Positions 32,015 through 39,873 of a stretch of 39,873 bases of DNA are shown one piece after another. The stretch lies in NCBI GenBank assembly GCA_964459445.1, contig CAYWMP010000033.1:1-39873 (forward strand), read 5' to 3'. Under the pieces are notes generated by a model. It saw only the letters and a list, made by a program, of their open reading frames with translations. It searched no databases and was not told the DNA's origin. A program made the translations under genes and the position numbers. Position 1 is the first letter of the stretch. Every line of letters begins with the position of its first letter. Origin of the DNA: CAYWMP01 sp964459445. Its GTDB lineage: Bacteria > Desulfobacterota > DSM-4660 > Desulfatiglandales > HGW-15.

Positions 32015-33121
32015 ATGATAATGCGATCAATGCTTCTAAAGCCAAGCATCTTTATCTTAATTCCAATATGTCTTGCAGCCTTTTCCCCGCCCTTTGCCTA
32101 TGCAAAACATCAGAATTCCGGACCGGTCTTCCATGATTTCCCAATGCCGGAATCCTTCAGCCTTTGCGGCGAACCCATGCCTTTGGAAAACCCTCATGTT
32201 TGGGAAATGCTGGACCGAGAACTCACCATATCGGTGTGGGATCGGGCCCAGGTCTTTATGTGGCTTAAGCGGGCGGGAAGATACCTGCCCCATGTGGAAA
32301 AGAGACTCAAGGAAGAAGGCATGCCCCTGGATCTTAAATATGTTGCCGTTGCTGAAAGTTCCCTTCTCACACACATACGTTCCCGGAAAGGCGCCCTTGG
32401 CCCTTGGCAATTTATGTCCCGTACGGCCAAAAGAAATGGGCTTCGCAGGGACCGGCTGATAGATGAGAGACGGAGTTTTGAGAGATCCACCGAAGCCGCC
32501 CTCAAATTTCTCAGACGCCTCAAGAAGGACCTTGGAAATTGGACATTAGCACTCGCGGCCTACAATTGCGGAGATGCGCGGCTAAAAAGGAACATCAAGG
32601 AACAACAGGTCAGAGATTATTACCGGCTAAAGTTGCCCAAAGAAACAGAACGATACATCTTTCGTATCGCCGCCATAAAGCTTATTCTGGAAAACCCTGA
32701 ACTGTATGGTTACCGCATCTCTCCGGATAGGATCTACAGACCCATAGAAGCAGATGAAATAAAGATTCGAATCAAATACCCAATCCCTATAACAAAGGTG
32801 GCCAAGGCCCTAGGCACCGATTTTAAAACCCTCAAGATCCTGAACCCCCATATCACCCGCAAACATTTACCTTCAGGGCATTATTGGTTAAAGGTTCCAT
32901 CGGGAATGGGTCCCGAGGTAGCAGGAGTATTAAAAAAGTTCGCCCCCGGTTCCTCCAAAGGGACAAAACAGGTTTCCGGCGATTTTTATGTCGTACAGCC
33001 GGGAGATACGCTAAGCCACATTGCGAGGCGATCCGGAGTTCCTATTGCGACGCTGCGGAACCTCAACGGCATCGACGGGTCACTTATCATGGTTGGTCAA
33101 AAACTCAGAATAGCACCCTAG
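32015..33121 (+). CDS. mltD: Membrane-bound lytic transglycosylase D-like protein (SLT + LysM)
   Basis: A 368-residue secreted peptidoglycan lytic transglycosylase. A signal peptide (MIMRSMLLKPSIFILIPICL; cleavage near AYA-K, about 30) precedes an SLT domain (about 95-225) with catalytic E114 in VAVAESSLL, then GALGPWQFM and LALAAYNCGDARL. Residues about 250-300 look like a diverged LysM, and 322-366 are a clear LysM (YVVQPGDTLSHIARRSGVPI). MltD of E. coli is longer, with two clear LysM repeats. It cleaves the glycan strand with 1,6-anhydro-MurNAc formation. ATG at 32015 has AGGGG 4 bp upstream; a second ATG lies at 32021. It has no evident link to the BMC genes. Confidence 0.9.
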   Translation: MIMRSMLLKPSIFILIPICLAAFSPPFAYAKHQNSGPVFHDFPMPESFSLCGEPMPLENPHVWEMLDRELTISVWDRAQVFMWLKRAGRYLPHVEKRLKEEGMPLDLKYVAVAESSLLTHIRSRKGALGPWQFMSRTAKRNGLRRDRLIDERRSFERSTEAALKFLRRLKKDLGNWTLALAAYNCGDARLKRNIKEQQVRDYYRLKLPKETERYIFRIAAIKLILENPELYGYRISPDRIYRPIEADEIKIRIKYPIPITKVAKALGTDFKTLKILNPHITRKHLPSGHYWLKVPSGMGPEVAGVLKKFAPGSSKGTKQVSGDFYVVQPGDTLSHIARRSGVPIATLRNLNGIDGSLIMVGQKLRIAP

Positions 33122-33405
33122 GCAAACCGGTTCAAGGTTCAGGGTTTAAGTCTTGTAGATTGGCCTGTCCGTTAAGGACCTTTAACCGGGAACCCCTGGC
33201 CCTGACCTGATTTCAATGATATGGATTCAAGGCATATATTTATTAATAATCAGGGGGTAGAAATCCGGATAACGGCCGTTGCGCCAGGGCGGGCTTGAAC
33301 GTTGAACCCCTGAACCAAGGATCATCTCACACCAGAGAAACCGATAGACCTGCTGTGAGAAATGCACTCTTTATCTTAATTGGGTGGAAAGATACTGCAG
33401 GAATT

Positions 33406-35724
33406 CTAACTTCTGCGGTTGCTTTTGGTTGGTTGCCCGAAAAAACCGATCCCTTTTTGACTGCGCGCATCTTGAAAAACATGGAGGTATTTTCCATTGG
33501 ATGATTCGGGGACATGGATCACATGGACAACGGGATCGTAAGCCTTGTACTCGGGGGCTAGGGAGTCAAGTTTATTCGATGTGCTGATCAGAAACTCTTC
33601 CTTAAAAACCGTCTCTTCCGCATCCGGGAACAGGGCAATGGGCACGATGTGGGCTTCGACGAGATCATTAAAAAAATGGGTTCCATGGGAAACTTCCGGG
33701 GTGGAGCCACCCTCTTCAAAGGCGATTTCACCCAGGACCATGGTGTGGTTGATATCTTCATAGGCGACCCTGACACCCAGGTTAATATCGTTGCTACCCC
33801 ATCTGCCCGGTCCCAGGAGGGCGTAGCGTTTTTCTTCCAAAACCCGATTTAGACGATTCACCACGCGACCGACTCCGATTTTCTCCTCATAGGTCCCAAG
33901 GTCCGCATAGGCCTTGGGATCCACATAGACAATATACTCTATGTCCCGAAGCGCGCCCGTGGTCATGACTTGATCATTGGTAAACAGCATTTCTTGATCC
34001 GATATGTTCTCGGGTATATTGATCTCCTCGTCCTCGCGTCTAATGGAAAGGCACCGGCATTGAAGAATATAGAGTTTCTCCGCGTCCCATGCGAACTCTA
34101 CATCCACAGGTTGGCCGTAGGCCTCTTCGAGTACCCTTAGGGCCTTTTTGATGACATTGATGAATGGCGTCTTGTTAATAAAATTGTCAAAAGTGACGCA
34201 GGTCCTGTTGATCTCGAACTTCTGCGTCTTGAACATGGGGGCGGCAAGATGGCCGTCTTGTTTTACAGACAACGCAAAATAGAGATCGGGGTGATTTGTT
34301 TCATTCAACAGTCTGATATAGGGTACCGACTCCAGTTGTCCTGAATTCAGGTTCAGGATATCCACCGTTTTTTGTGAATATTTTGAGATTTGCTCAGCCC
34401 CAATCTCAGAGCGCAGTGTGGGATGACTGAGGGGTATCATTCTCGGGTAGTCACTCCCTACTCGATCCACAGCCCTTGTTCCTAACCCGAGGACCAGGCG
34501 CACGACCCCGACCTCTCGCTTGATGCGCGGTGTCCAGCTGTATGAACTATAGGAAAATGCGACGCCCGCAGAAAACGGGAAAAAGAAATCACCAAATCTA
34601 CGACCGACGACCTCCTGGACCAAAACACTCATCCTCTCATCAAAATCCAGAAGCTTATGGGCCTTGCGATAGAGAATTGGGGACGGTCCATAGGTACTCA
34701 TGTGAACCCTTTTCAGGCCTCTAATAAAGTCCTTTAACCTGATTTCAAGATCCCCTTGGTTTGAGAGGAAGACCGAATCGTATTTGCCGGAAAAGGCAAA
34801 CCCAAAATTGTCTTCAAGGAGGCTGGATGAACGCAGAATAAGAGGCCGTTCGCCAATATTTTCAAGGAACTCCCTAAAGGTCTCCTCCACATCCGGAGGA
34901 AAAGAGGCCCTATCAAAGGTTTTTGAGATGTTTTTATATTCTTCCTCAATCTCTTCCCTGGTTTTGTACTTTTGCGTATGGAATTCATGCAGCCGATTGT
35001 AATCCAGGAAATCCGAAAAGATCCCCGAATTGAAGTAAAATGATTGAGGTACCTTGATGTATTTTTCAAAGTCGGAATCCGCCTCTGCCAACCTGGGCAG
35101 GAGGATTTTATGGGCTAGCAGGACGCCTGCGGCCTTCCCTCCTATCTTGCCCGGTCGCCTTGAACTGAAATAGGTGTGATCCAGCATGTCATCGCTGTCT
35201 CGTATGGTGATATGCTTCTTAGCTACGCTTATGAAAGGGAGTTGATTTGAAATGAAGTAGTTAATCAGGGCAACCCGGACACCTTCGGCCTCATTGGGCG
35301 AGATAAACAGATCGCCCTGGGGGATTGCACAGAACTCCTTCAGGGCTTTCTTGATTTTTTGAGAAGTAACCCCTTCCCTGTTGACGACCCTGTACAGATG
35401 CCGAAACCGGTCGTTTTTCCTGGCAAGGTTGATGTAATTTTCTATTTCCTCTTCGCTGAAATGCTTCGCGAAGAGTATGTCACCAATGACATTGCTGTAT
35501 TCCTTAACAAGATCCTCATCGATTTCATCGCCCTGCTCGGCCATGCGCTTTAGGGCCTCTGATTCAATGTTTTCGCGATCCGCGATCCCACGCGCCTCCA
35601 AAGCAATCAAAAAAAGTCGGCGCATCTCCTCGATGATCTGAGGATGCCTCGTCATCTTCTGAAAGAGGCGATAGGCGATTATCAGATCTTGAGGTTTTAT
35701 GGTATCGGTTTCGATCACACCCAT
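33406..35724 (-). CDS. PEP/pyruvate-binding (PPDK N-terminal-like) domain protein
   Basis: A 772-residue protein with an N-terminal helical region (1-190) of unknown fold and a pyruvate-phosphate-dikinase/PEP-synthase-type nucleotide-binding region (about 195-560). GKIGGKAAGVLLAHKILLP, PLILRSSSLLEDNFGFAFSG and MSVLVQEVVGRRFGDFFFP are the ATP-grasp motifs of that family. The phospho-His swivelling domain and PEP/pyruvate barrel are not evident, so it is not a complete dikinase. Similar proteins are common in Desulfobacterota but uncharacterised. Its start overlaps the glutamate dehydrogenase stop by 10 bp, so it is co-translated with it and may act on or regulate that pathway. The exact reaction is unknown. 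Confidence 0.82.
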   Translation of the reverse strand: MGVIETDTIKPQDLIIAYRLFQKMTRHPQIIEEMRRLFLIALEARGIADRENIESEALKRMAEQGDEIDEDLVKEYSNVIGDILFAKHFSEEEIENYINLARKNDRFRHLYRVVNREGVTSQKIKKALKEFCAIPQGDLFISPNEAEGVRVALINYFISNQLPFISVAKKHITIRDSDDMLDHTYFSSRRPGKIGGKAAGVLLAHKILLPRLAEADSDFEKYIKVPQSFYFNSGIFSDFLDYNRLHEFHTQKYKTREEIEEEYKNISKTFDRASFPPDVEETFREFLENIGERPLILRSSSLLEDNFGFAFSGKYDSVFLSNQGDLEIRLKDFIRGLKRVHMSTYGPSPILYRKAHKLLDFDERMSVLVQEVVGRRFGDFFFPFSAGVAFSYSSYSWTPRIKREVGVVRLVLGLGTRAVDRVGSDYPRMIPLSHPTLRSEIGAEQISKYSQKTVDILNLNSGQLESVPYIRLLNETNHPDLYFALSVKQDGHLAAPMFKTQKFEINRTCVTFDNFINKTPFINVIKKALRVLEEAYGQPVDVEFAWDAEKLYILQCRCLSIRREDEEINIPENISDQEMLFTNDQVMTTGALRDIEYIVYVDPKAYADLGTYEEKIGVGRVVNRLNRVLEEKRYALLGPGRWGSNDINLGVRVAYEDINHTMVLGEIAFEEGGSTPEVSHGTHFFNDLVEAHIVPIALFPDAEETVFKEEFLISTSNKLDSLAPEYKAYDPVVHVIHVPESSNGKYLHVFQDARSQKGIGFFGQPTKSNRRS

Positions 35725-36965
35725 CCCCGCAATCTACAGGCTTCGGCTACCCGAGCCACTGAAACCAAATAGGCTGCCAAACGCATGTGGATCTTTTCCT
35801 GCTGACTCATTTCGTAGACGCTTTTGAAGGCCTGGGTCATTTTTTCATCCAGACGCCAGTGGACCTCTTTGAGCACCCAATAGAAGTTATAGGTATTCTG
35901 CACTTGTTCAAAATAGGAAACAGTCACTCCCCCGGCGTTCGCCAAAAAATCCGGCAGCACGATAACGCCGTTATCATAGAGAATATCATCCGCCTCCGGC
36001 GTGGTGGGCCCGTTCGCCAGTTCACAGGAGATCTTACATTTGAGTTTTGGGGCATTCTCCTTGGTGATCACATTTTCGAGGGCCGAGGGAAAAAGCACCG
36101 TGACCTCAAGCTCTAAAAGTTGCTCATTGGTTATTTCATCGGCATCCGGAAAACCCTTAAGGACCCCGTGTTCCGCTTTGTAGGCGATCAATTTTTCGAC
36201 ATCAATACCTTTTGGGTTGTACACCCCTCCCTTAGAATCCGATGCCGCTATCAGTTTGAGGCCCAGGAGCTGGCTTCCAAGACGTGCGCCATGCTGGCCT
36301 GCGTTGCCAAAGCCTTGAATGGCCATGGGCTGGCCGTCCAGCTCGATACCATAACTTTTAGCCGCCTCCCGGGTCACATAGATACCCCCTCTTGCCGTGG
36401 CATCGTCCCTCCCGGGTGATCCGCCCAGAGCCAGGGGCTTGCCCGTAATGACGCCCGGATGTTTTGTCCCGACGATTTTTTCATACTCATCCATCATCCA
36501 TGCCATGATCTGCGGGGTCGTATAGACATCGGGCGCCGGCACGTCTTGGCTGACGCCGAGAGACCGTGCGATCGCGCGAATATAGGCCCTCGCCAGTCTT
36601 TCCTTTTCCAATTCCGATAGTTCTTTCGGATTACATATGATACCCCCTTTTCCTCCTCCTAGGGGGATATCCACAACCGCCGTCTTCCAGGTCATCCATG
36701 CCGCCAGGGCGCGGACCGTGTCAATGGTCTCATCCGGATGCCAGCGTATACCTCCCTTCGCAGGTCCCCTTGCCGTGTTGTATTGAACACGAAATCCTTT
36801 AAAGACCTTTGTCAATCCGTCATCCATCCTAACAGGGAGAGTAAAATGCATTTCCAGCGAAGGCGTGCGGAGGAGATCATGGGTTGCGGCATCCAGCCCA
36901 AGCCTCTCTGCAGCGTCGTCCAATTGTTTCTGCGCTATTGCGAAGGGATTAAAGCTCTGGTTCAT
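35715..36965 (-). CDS. gdhA: Glu/Leu/Phe/Val dehydrogenase (probable NAD(P)-dependent glutamate dehydrogenase)
   Basis: A 416-residue enzyme of the GdhA family that interconverts glutamate with 2-oxoglutarate and ammonia. RVQYNTARGPAKGGIRWHP and WKTAVVDIPLGGGKGGI contain the substrate-binding and catalytic Lys residues; QGFGNAGQHGARL (about 215-227) is the dinucleotide-binding loop. Length is typical of hexameric bacterial enzymes (about 415-450). ATG at 36965 has GAGAGGA upstream and a sigma70-type promoter lies at 37104-37132. It is in a separate unit from the BMC locus but could oxidise glutamate released by the proposed amine pathway; that link is inference. Confidence 0.93.
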   Translation of the reverse strand: MNQSFNPFAIAQKQLDDAAERLGLDAATHDLLRTPSLEMHFTLPVRMDDGLTKVFKGFRVQYNTARGPAKGGIRWHPDETIDTVRALAAWMTWKTAVVDIPLGGGKGGIICNPKELSELEKERLARAYIRAIARSLGVSQDVPAPDVYTTPQIMAWMMDEYEKIVGTKHPGVITGKPLALGGSPGRDDATARGGIYVTREAAKSYGIELDGQPMAIQGFGNAGQHGARLGSQLLGLKLIAASDSKGGVYNPKGIDVEKLIAYKAEHGVLKGFPDADEITNEQLLELEVTVLFPSALENVITKENAPKLKCKISCELANGPTTPEADDILYDNGVIVLPDFLANAGGVTVSYFEQVQNTYNFYWVLKEVHWRLDEKMTQAFKSVYEMSQQEKIHMRLAAYLVSVARVAEACRLRGWV

Positions 36966-37103
36966 ATCTGATCCTCTCTTTCTACGGATTTAACCGAAAA
37001 GCCGGAGGGATCGGCGATCCTCCCTCCAGAATGAAAGCGTTCATTTAATCGCCAACGGCATCAAAAGTGTCCCACACCGACTAAGGGATCGAAATTGAGG
37101 CAA

Positions 37104-37132
37104 ATTCTATGGAAATGCCCGATTTCTGTCAA
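37104..37132 (-). promoter_or_regulatory. Sigma70-type promoter of gdhA
   Basis: On the minus strand TTGACA (37132-37127), a 17-bp spacer and TAGAAT (37109-37104). It would give a leader of about 130 nt before the gdhA start. Five of six bases match in the -10 box. Confidence 0.7.
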
Positions 37133-37513
37133 GAATAGAACTTTCACAATTTCTTGGGCGGAATACCCGGCCGGCGCCTTTTTGGTAGAGGTATTGGTTG
37201 TAGTAAACGATTGATGTGTAAAGGTCTATAGGCTAAAGGCACTAATTTGTCATGCGATTATTCACAGATTGCATTTTTGCCGTACAGCCATATTATGATA
37301 GATTAACGTCGAACATCGAACGTCCAACGTTGAACATCGAATAATGATGTCGCTCCGCTCCGCAATTTAATTCTTATTTGTTTCCGAATATCCGATGTCT
37401 GACCTTGAATGACTATTTCTGTTTCTTTTCAGCCGTATTGATGCTCGCACCGAATAATCCAGCAGCCTTTCTTCATGACGATACACTTGTTTCATCGCCC
37501 TTTTAATCATTCG

Positions 37514-37578
37514 ACATTCGATGTTGAGTGTTCGATCTGCCTTCGCAAATGCTACGGCAAGACACGTGTTGGACGTTC
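37514..37578 (-). repeat. 65-bp dispersed repeat, copy 2 (inverted)
   Basis: This is the inverted copy of 8709-8773, 63 of 65 identical. It includes CGCAAATGCTACGGCAAGAC and ends in GGACGTTC. The two differ only by a dinucleotide near the ATCGAA-type end. Confidence 0.85.
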
Positions 37579-37703
37579 ATTTTTTTGAGCGAACCTTCAA
37601 CAGTCCAACCAGCGCAACAATAATTTAGCTCCTTACACCACAATTCCTTGACTAAACGAGTCAAACAAATCTGACGAGCGTTGACAAACCAAAGGTGTTC
37701 CGA

Positions 37704-37810
37704 GTGTTCAGTGGTTCAGAGTTCAGCCTGTCGAGAGCCTCCAGGTCGAACGAGAGGGAGCTGAGGCAAGGAATCAGTTTTTCTTTCCTGAACGCTGAAC
37801 CACTGAACAC
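37704..37810. repeat. Hairpin with perfect 16-bp arms (GTGTTCAG units)
   Basis: GTGTTCAGTGGTTCAG at 37704-37719 is perfectly complementary to 37795-37810. The 75-nt loop has further GTTCAG units. It belongs to the short-period repeat class seen at 29109-29225 and 16324-16379. Confidence 0.75.
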
Positions 37811-37834
37811 TTGCATTACCTGAGGCTTCGAAAC

Positions 37835-37886
37835 AATGATAAACGTTGATTCAAAGTTGAAGGAAATTTCAAATATGTTTGGTTAG
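37835..37886. repeat. 52-bp direct repeat, copy B
   Basis: It matches 2-53 at 47 of 52 positions, same orientation, 37.8 kb apart. It lies about 30 bp from the terminator of tRNA-Arg. Confidence 0.75.
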
Positions 37887-37917
37887 TGTTTAGGGGATCA
37901 TCGGCCTATGTCAAACA

Positions 37918-37950
37918 AAAAGGGTTCATCTTAAATGAGATGAACCCTTT
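37918..37950 (-). terminator. Rho-independent terminator of tRNA-Arg
   Basis: An 11-bp perfect stem (AGGGTTCATCT and AGATGAACCCT, 37921-37931 and 37938-37948) with a 6-nt loop. On the minus strand it is followed by TTTTGTTTG. It lies about 20 bp past the tRNA 3' end. Confidence 0.88.
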
Positions 37951-37968
37951 AAATAATTGCCTAATATC

Positions 37969-38045
37969 TGGTACGCCTGGGGTGATTCGAACACCCGACC
38001 TGCGGATTAGAAGTCCGCTGCTCTATCCAGCTGAGCTACAGGCGC
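37969..38045 (-). tRNA. tRNA-Arg, anticodon TCT
   Basis: A 77-nt cloverleaf read from 38045 down to 37969. The D-arm sequence AGCTCAGCTGGATAGAGC, the anticodon loop CTTCTAA with anticodon TCT (reading AGA/AGG), and the T-arm GGGTGTTCGAATCACCC are clear. The acceptor stem GCGCCTG pairs with CAGGCGT, with a G1-U72 wobble at the terminus, discriminator A73, and an encoded CCA. It is 28 bp from the stop of the upstream minus-strand gene and is followed by its own terminator. Confidence 0.96.
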
Positions 38046-38072
38046 GAGTGAAAAAAATGGTGACCTGGCCTC

Positions 38073-39452
38073 CTATGATTCTTCGACTTCCAGGTTCATA
38101 TTGCCCAGCAGTTCGGTAACCAGGCCATTGTCTCCGCCATTTAAAACCTGGCGCAATGCGAAATTGGTATTGCTCTCGAGCTGGTTCATGGTTTCGGCGA
38201 GGGCCTTAAGACGCGTCAACGTTTTTTTGGATCTTTCACGAGACGGAATATTCAATGAGGGATTTGCCAGTATTACAATGATGCGTTCTAGTAGACGAGG
38301 ATCGTATTTGTCGGCATTTCCATAGATGAGCCTGACCCATTCCTCCTTAAGCTCTTCGGGGATCAGATCATACCCCTGAAGGACCTCAGGGTCCTTTCCA
38401 AAATAAAGAGAGCGTTTCAGTTTGCCTAGGACTTCCCAGATTTTTTCTCTTTTTATACCATTTTCAGGATATCTTTTGAACAGATCCCTCCATCTCTTTT
38501 CTATTTGCATGACAACCCAGTTTTCGCCGTTTTTCGGAGTCAGGGACATTCCTAAAAATTTTCTTTGGACATTAACCAAGTCCTCCCTGACATCGTCATA
38601 GCCCTCTCCCATGTTCGTCAAGACGTCATTGAGTTCCTTTATGGCCTCAACTTTCCTGCTCTCTTCACCACAATCCGTCAACAACACCTGCTCCCATTGT
38701 TCCCTCAAGTAGCCGATTTCCTGTTTTACAAGGGCCAAGATAAGGCCGGATTTTGTAATGGCATTTCGCAATGAATCGGCAAGGATGTTACAGGCATTGA
38801 GTCGGTCCCGTGCAACCTGGTGGATCGCATTCATGGAATCCTGATGCAGATGGCGGGAAAGGAGCTCCGTGCCTAGCGAACGCGAGAGTTTCTTGATGAC
38901 ATTGGTTTCATGGCTGTTTCTGCGGATGGTTTTAGGCCGGAAATGAATCTTAACGACTGCGGCCACGATGTAGGTTTTGTCTTCCCAGAGGAGGTTGCCG
39001 TAAAGGTCCTTGGGTGAATCCTGCGAGCAGTAATTATCGAAACCAACGTCCGATTTGTGCAGGAGCACGGGTTCCATATGGTGGAAATCCTCCGGAACAC
39101 CGTCAACATGCATCCTCACACTTCGCGTGTCAGCGGCAGGGTCATCCGCTGTCCAGCTTTTCTGTGTCTCGACGCACCAAGCCATGGCCTCGGGGGGACG
39201 ACCGGGTTCATCCCTATAATCCACCCAAGGTCTCCCGGGTGGATTGTATTCCGACGCGGTGGGCAATCCCCAGGAGATTACTTTCCTTTCATCGTCTATA
39301 ATGCCTGAGGTGATTCTTTCAGCGACAAGCTCAGGGGGTTTTCCGATGCGGTAGATCGTTCCCTTATAGGCATTAGGAAGGCACAAAAGGATTGTTTCGA
39401 TGACTTCCTTGCAGGCCTTCTCTAGGACGGCCGGCTCTATTTCAATGGACAA
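38073..39452 (-). CDS. Hypothetical protein, unrecognised family
   Basis: A 459-residue soluble protein without signal peptide or membrane segment that I do not recognise. The N-terminal third (1-190) is mixed alpha/beta with conserved-looking aromatic and acidic patches (GRPWVDYRDEPGRPPEAMAW; FHHMEPVLLHKSDVGFDNYC). Residues about 205-300 look helical (LSRHLHQDSMNAIHQVARDR; KQEIGYLREQWEQVLL), somewhat like a dimerisation helix pair of a sensor protein, but no kinase ATPase domain follows. The rest is helical and charged. The start is TTG at 39452 with GAGGT 9 bp upstream. It stands 28 bp before tRNA-Arg in the same direction, possibly sharing a transcript. Confidence 0.7.
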   Translation of the reverse strand: MSIEIEPAVLEKACKEVIETILLCLPNAYKGTIYRIGKPPELVAERITSGIIDDERKVISWGLPTASEYNPPGRPWVDYRDEPGRPPEAMAWCVETQKSWTADDPAADTRSVRMHVDGVPEDFHHMEPVLLHKSDVGFDNYCSQDSPKDLYGNLLWEDKTYIVAAVVKIHFRPKTIRRNSHETNVIKKLSRSLGTELLSRHLHQDSMNAIHQVARDRLNACNILADSLRNAITKSGLILALVKQEIGYLREQWEQVLLTDCGEESRKVEAIKELNDVLTNMGEGYDDVREDLVNVQRKFLGMSLTPKNGENWVVMQIEKRWRDLFKRYPENGIKREKIWEVLGKLKRSLYFGKDPEVLQGYDLIPEELKEEWVRLIYGNADKYDPRLLERIIVILANPSLNIPSRERSKKTLTRLKALAETMNQLESNTNFALRQVLNGGDNGLVTELLGNMNLEVEES

Positions 39453-39512
39453 TGCGTCTGTACCTCACCGATGGTTTGAACTCAATTCAATCTTCGGCTA
39501 TTAAAAAAGGGT

Positions 39513-39540
39513 ACTTTAGGCTTTTTTCAGAGTTTGTCAA
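39513..39540 (-). promoter_or_regulatory. Possible promoter of the hypothetical gene
   Basis: On the minus strand TTGACA (39540-39535), a 16-bp spacer and TAAAGT (39518-39513). The -35 is perfect and the -10 has four of six consensus bases. The position, about 60 bp upstream of the TTG start, is suitable. Confidence 0.45.
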
Positions 39541-39797
39541 TAAAAATAATAGGGTAGAACTTGAGCAGCCGTTAGGCGACCAAAAAACGAAGGCACAAAG
39601 AAAAGAAAAAAAATGATAAAACTTTGCCAAAAAGAGATGAATCAATAGCCCAAAAGCAGTAGATTTGCCTATGCCGTTTATCCGCCTTCGCAGAATACCA
39701 CGAGCTTGCCCGTGGATGAATGCGCAAAAATCCTTAAGCTACGGCGCGATGTAGCCCCAAAATTAAGGCGGATAACCGCGTCGCGCGCAGCGCAGGC

Positions 39798-39869
39798 GCC
39801 CGTCCTCCGCAGTAGTCTGTCCATCCTCCGTAGCAGTGCTACTGCGGAGGACGGGCTACGGAGGATGGA
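39798..39869. repeat. Two interlocked inverted repeats
   Basis: GCCCGTCCTCCGCAGTAG (39798-39815) pairs perfectly with 39839-39856 over 18 bp. TCCATCCTCCGTAGC (39820-39834) pairs perfectly with 39855-39869 over 15 bp. The arms alternate, so both stems together would form a pseudoknot-like or alternative structure. The remainder of 39453-39873 contains no gene; TTATCCGCC-type repeat words lie at about 39677-39780. Confidence 0.8.
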
Positions 39870-39873
39870 AAGA

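Larger units (their letters stand above)
36966..37968. other. 1-kb non-coding region between glutamate dehydrogenase and tRNA-Arg
   Basis: Apart from the gdhA promoter and the tRNA terminator, no gene is visible. The stretch is packed with repeats: ATCGAACGTCCAACG-type units near 37310-37345, the 65-bp element at 37514-37578, a 16-bp perfect inverted repeat at 37704/37795, and the 52-bp direct repeat at 37835-37886. Confidence 0.7.

Noticed and set aside
36966..37968. Possible CRISPR array, given many short repeats between gdhA and tRNA-Arg
   Set aside because: Repeat units are short, variable, imperfect and contiguous, without regular spacers or cas genes.

Overview
The window looks like chromosomal DNA of an anaerobic Desulfobacterota-type (deltaproteobacterial) organism, perhaps a sulfate reducer. 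This rests on the mix of liv-type and TRAP transporters, PduS- and HcnA/B-like iron-sulfur flavoproteins, a pyruvate-phosphate-dikinase-like protein paired with glutamate dehydrogenase, moderate GC content, and many short-period inverted repeats between genes. Genus cannot be read from the sequence.

About 26 kb (96-26331) is one block of minus-strand genes. Its core (96-16243) is a bacterial microcompartment (BMC) locus. It encodes two BMC-H hexamer proteins, a circularly permuted EutS/PduU-like shell protein, a PduT-like trimer protein with the iron-sulfur cysteine, two double-stacking BMC-T proteins, one BMC-P pentamer, EutJ, PduS, a flavoprotein, an RpiR regulator and two CoA-acylating aldehyde dehydrogenases. 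No classical signature enzyme (ammonia lyase, diol dehydratase, glycyl radical enzyme) is present. Interleaved instead are all the parts of a split sarcosine/opine-dehydrogenase-like complex: a DAO/SoxB-like FAD subunit, a BFD-type [2Fe-2S] protein, an HcnB-like FAD subunit, a 2x[4Fe-4S] ferredoxin and an HcnA-like [2Fe-2S] protein.

Upstream in the same direction (16477-20803) sit a glutamine-synthetase-like ligase and the three glutamate-synthase-like genes resembling N-methylglutamate synthase (MgsABC/GlxBCD). Further upstream is a complete branched-chain-amino-acid-type ABC transporter (21128-26331). My reading, as inference, is: an amine or amide is imported, gamma-glutamylated, rearranged to an N-alkylglutamate, oxidatively cleaved to glutamate plus an aldehyde in or at the microcompartment, and the aldehyde is converted to acyl-CoA. 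No folate-binding (GcvT-like) domain is present, which would fit release of a free aldehyde. No phosphotransacylase, alcohol dehydrogenase or kinase is present, so electrons would have to leave by PduS and the PduT-like iron-sulfur shell protein.

The right third holds a TRAP transporter operon (27144-30362, minus), a stand-alone response-regulator receiver (31146-31619, plus), an MltD-like lytic transglycosylase (32015-33121, plus), a glutamate dehydrogenase overlapping a PEP/pyruvate-binding-domain protein (33406-36965, minus), tRNA-Arg(TCT) with encoded CCA and a terminator, and an unrecognised 459-residue protein (38073-39452, minus). Matching sigma70-type promoters precede the ligase/BMC, ABC and TRAP operons, suggesting joint expression. 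Intergenic regions are filled with dispersed inverted and direct repeats, including two MITE-like or structured-RNA-like elements of about 185 bp.
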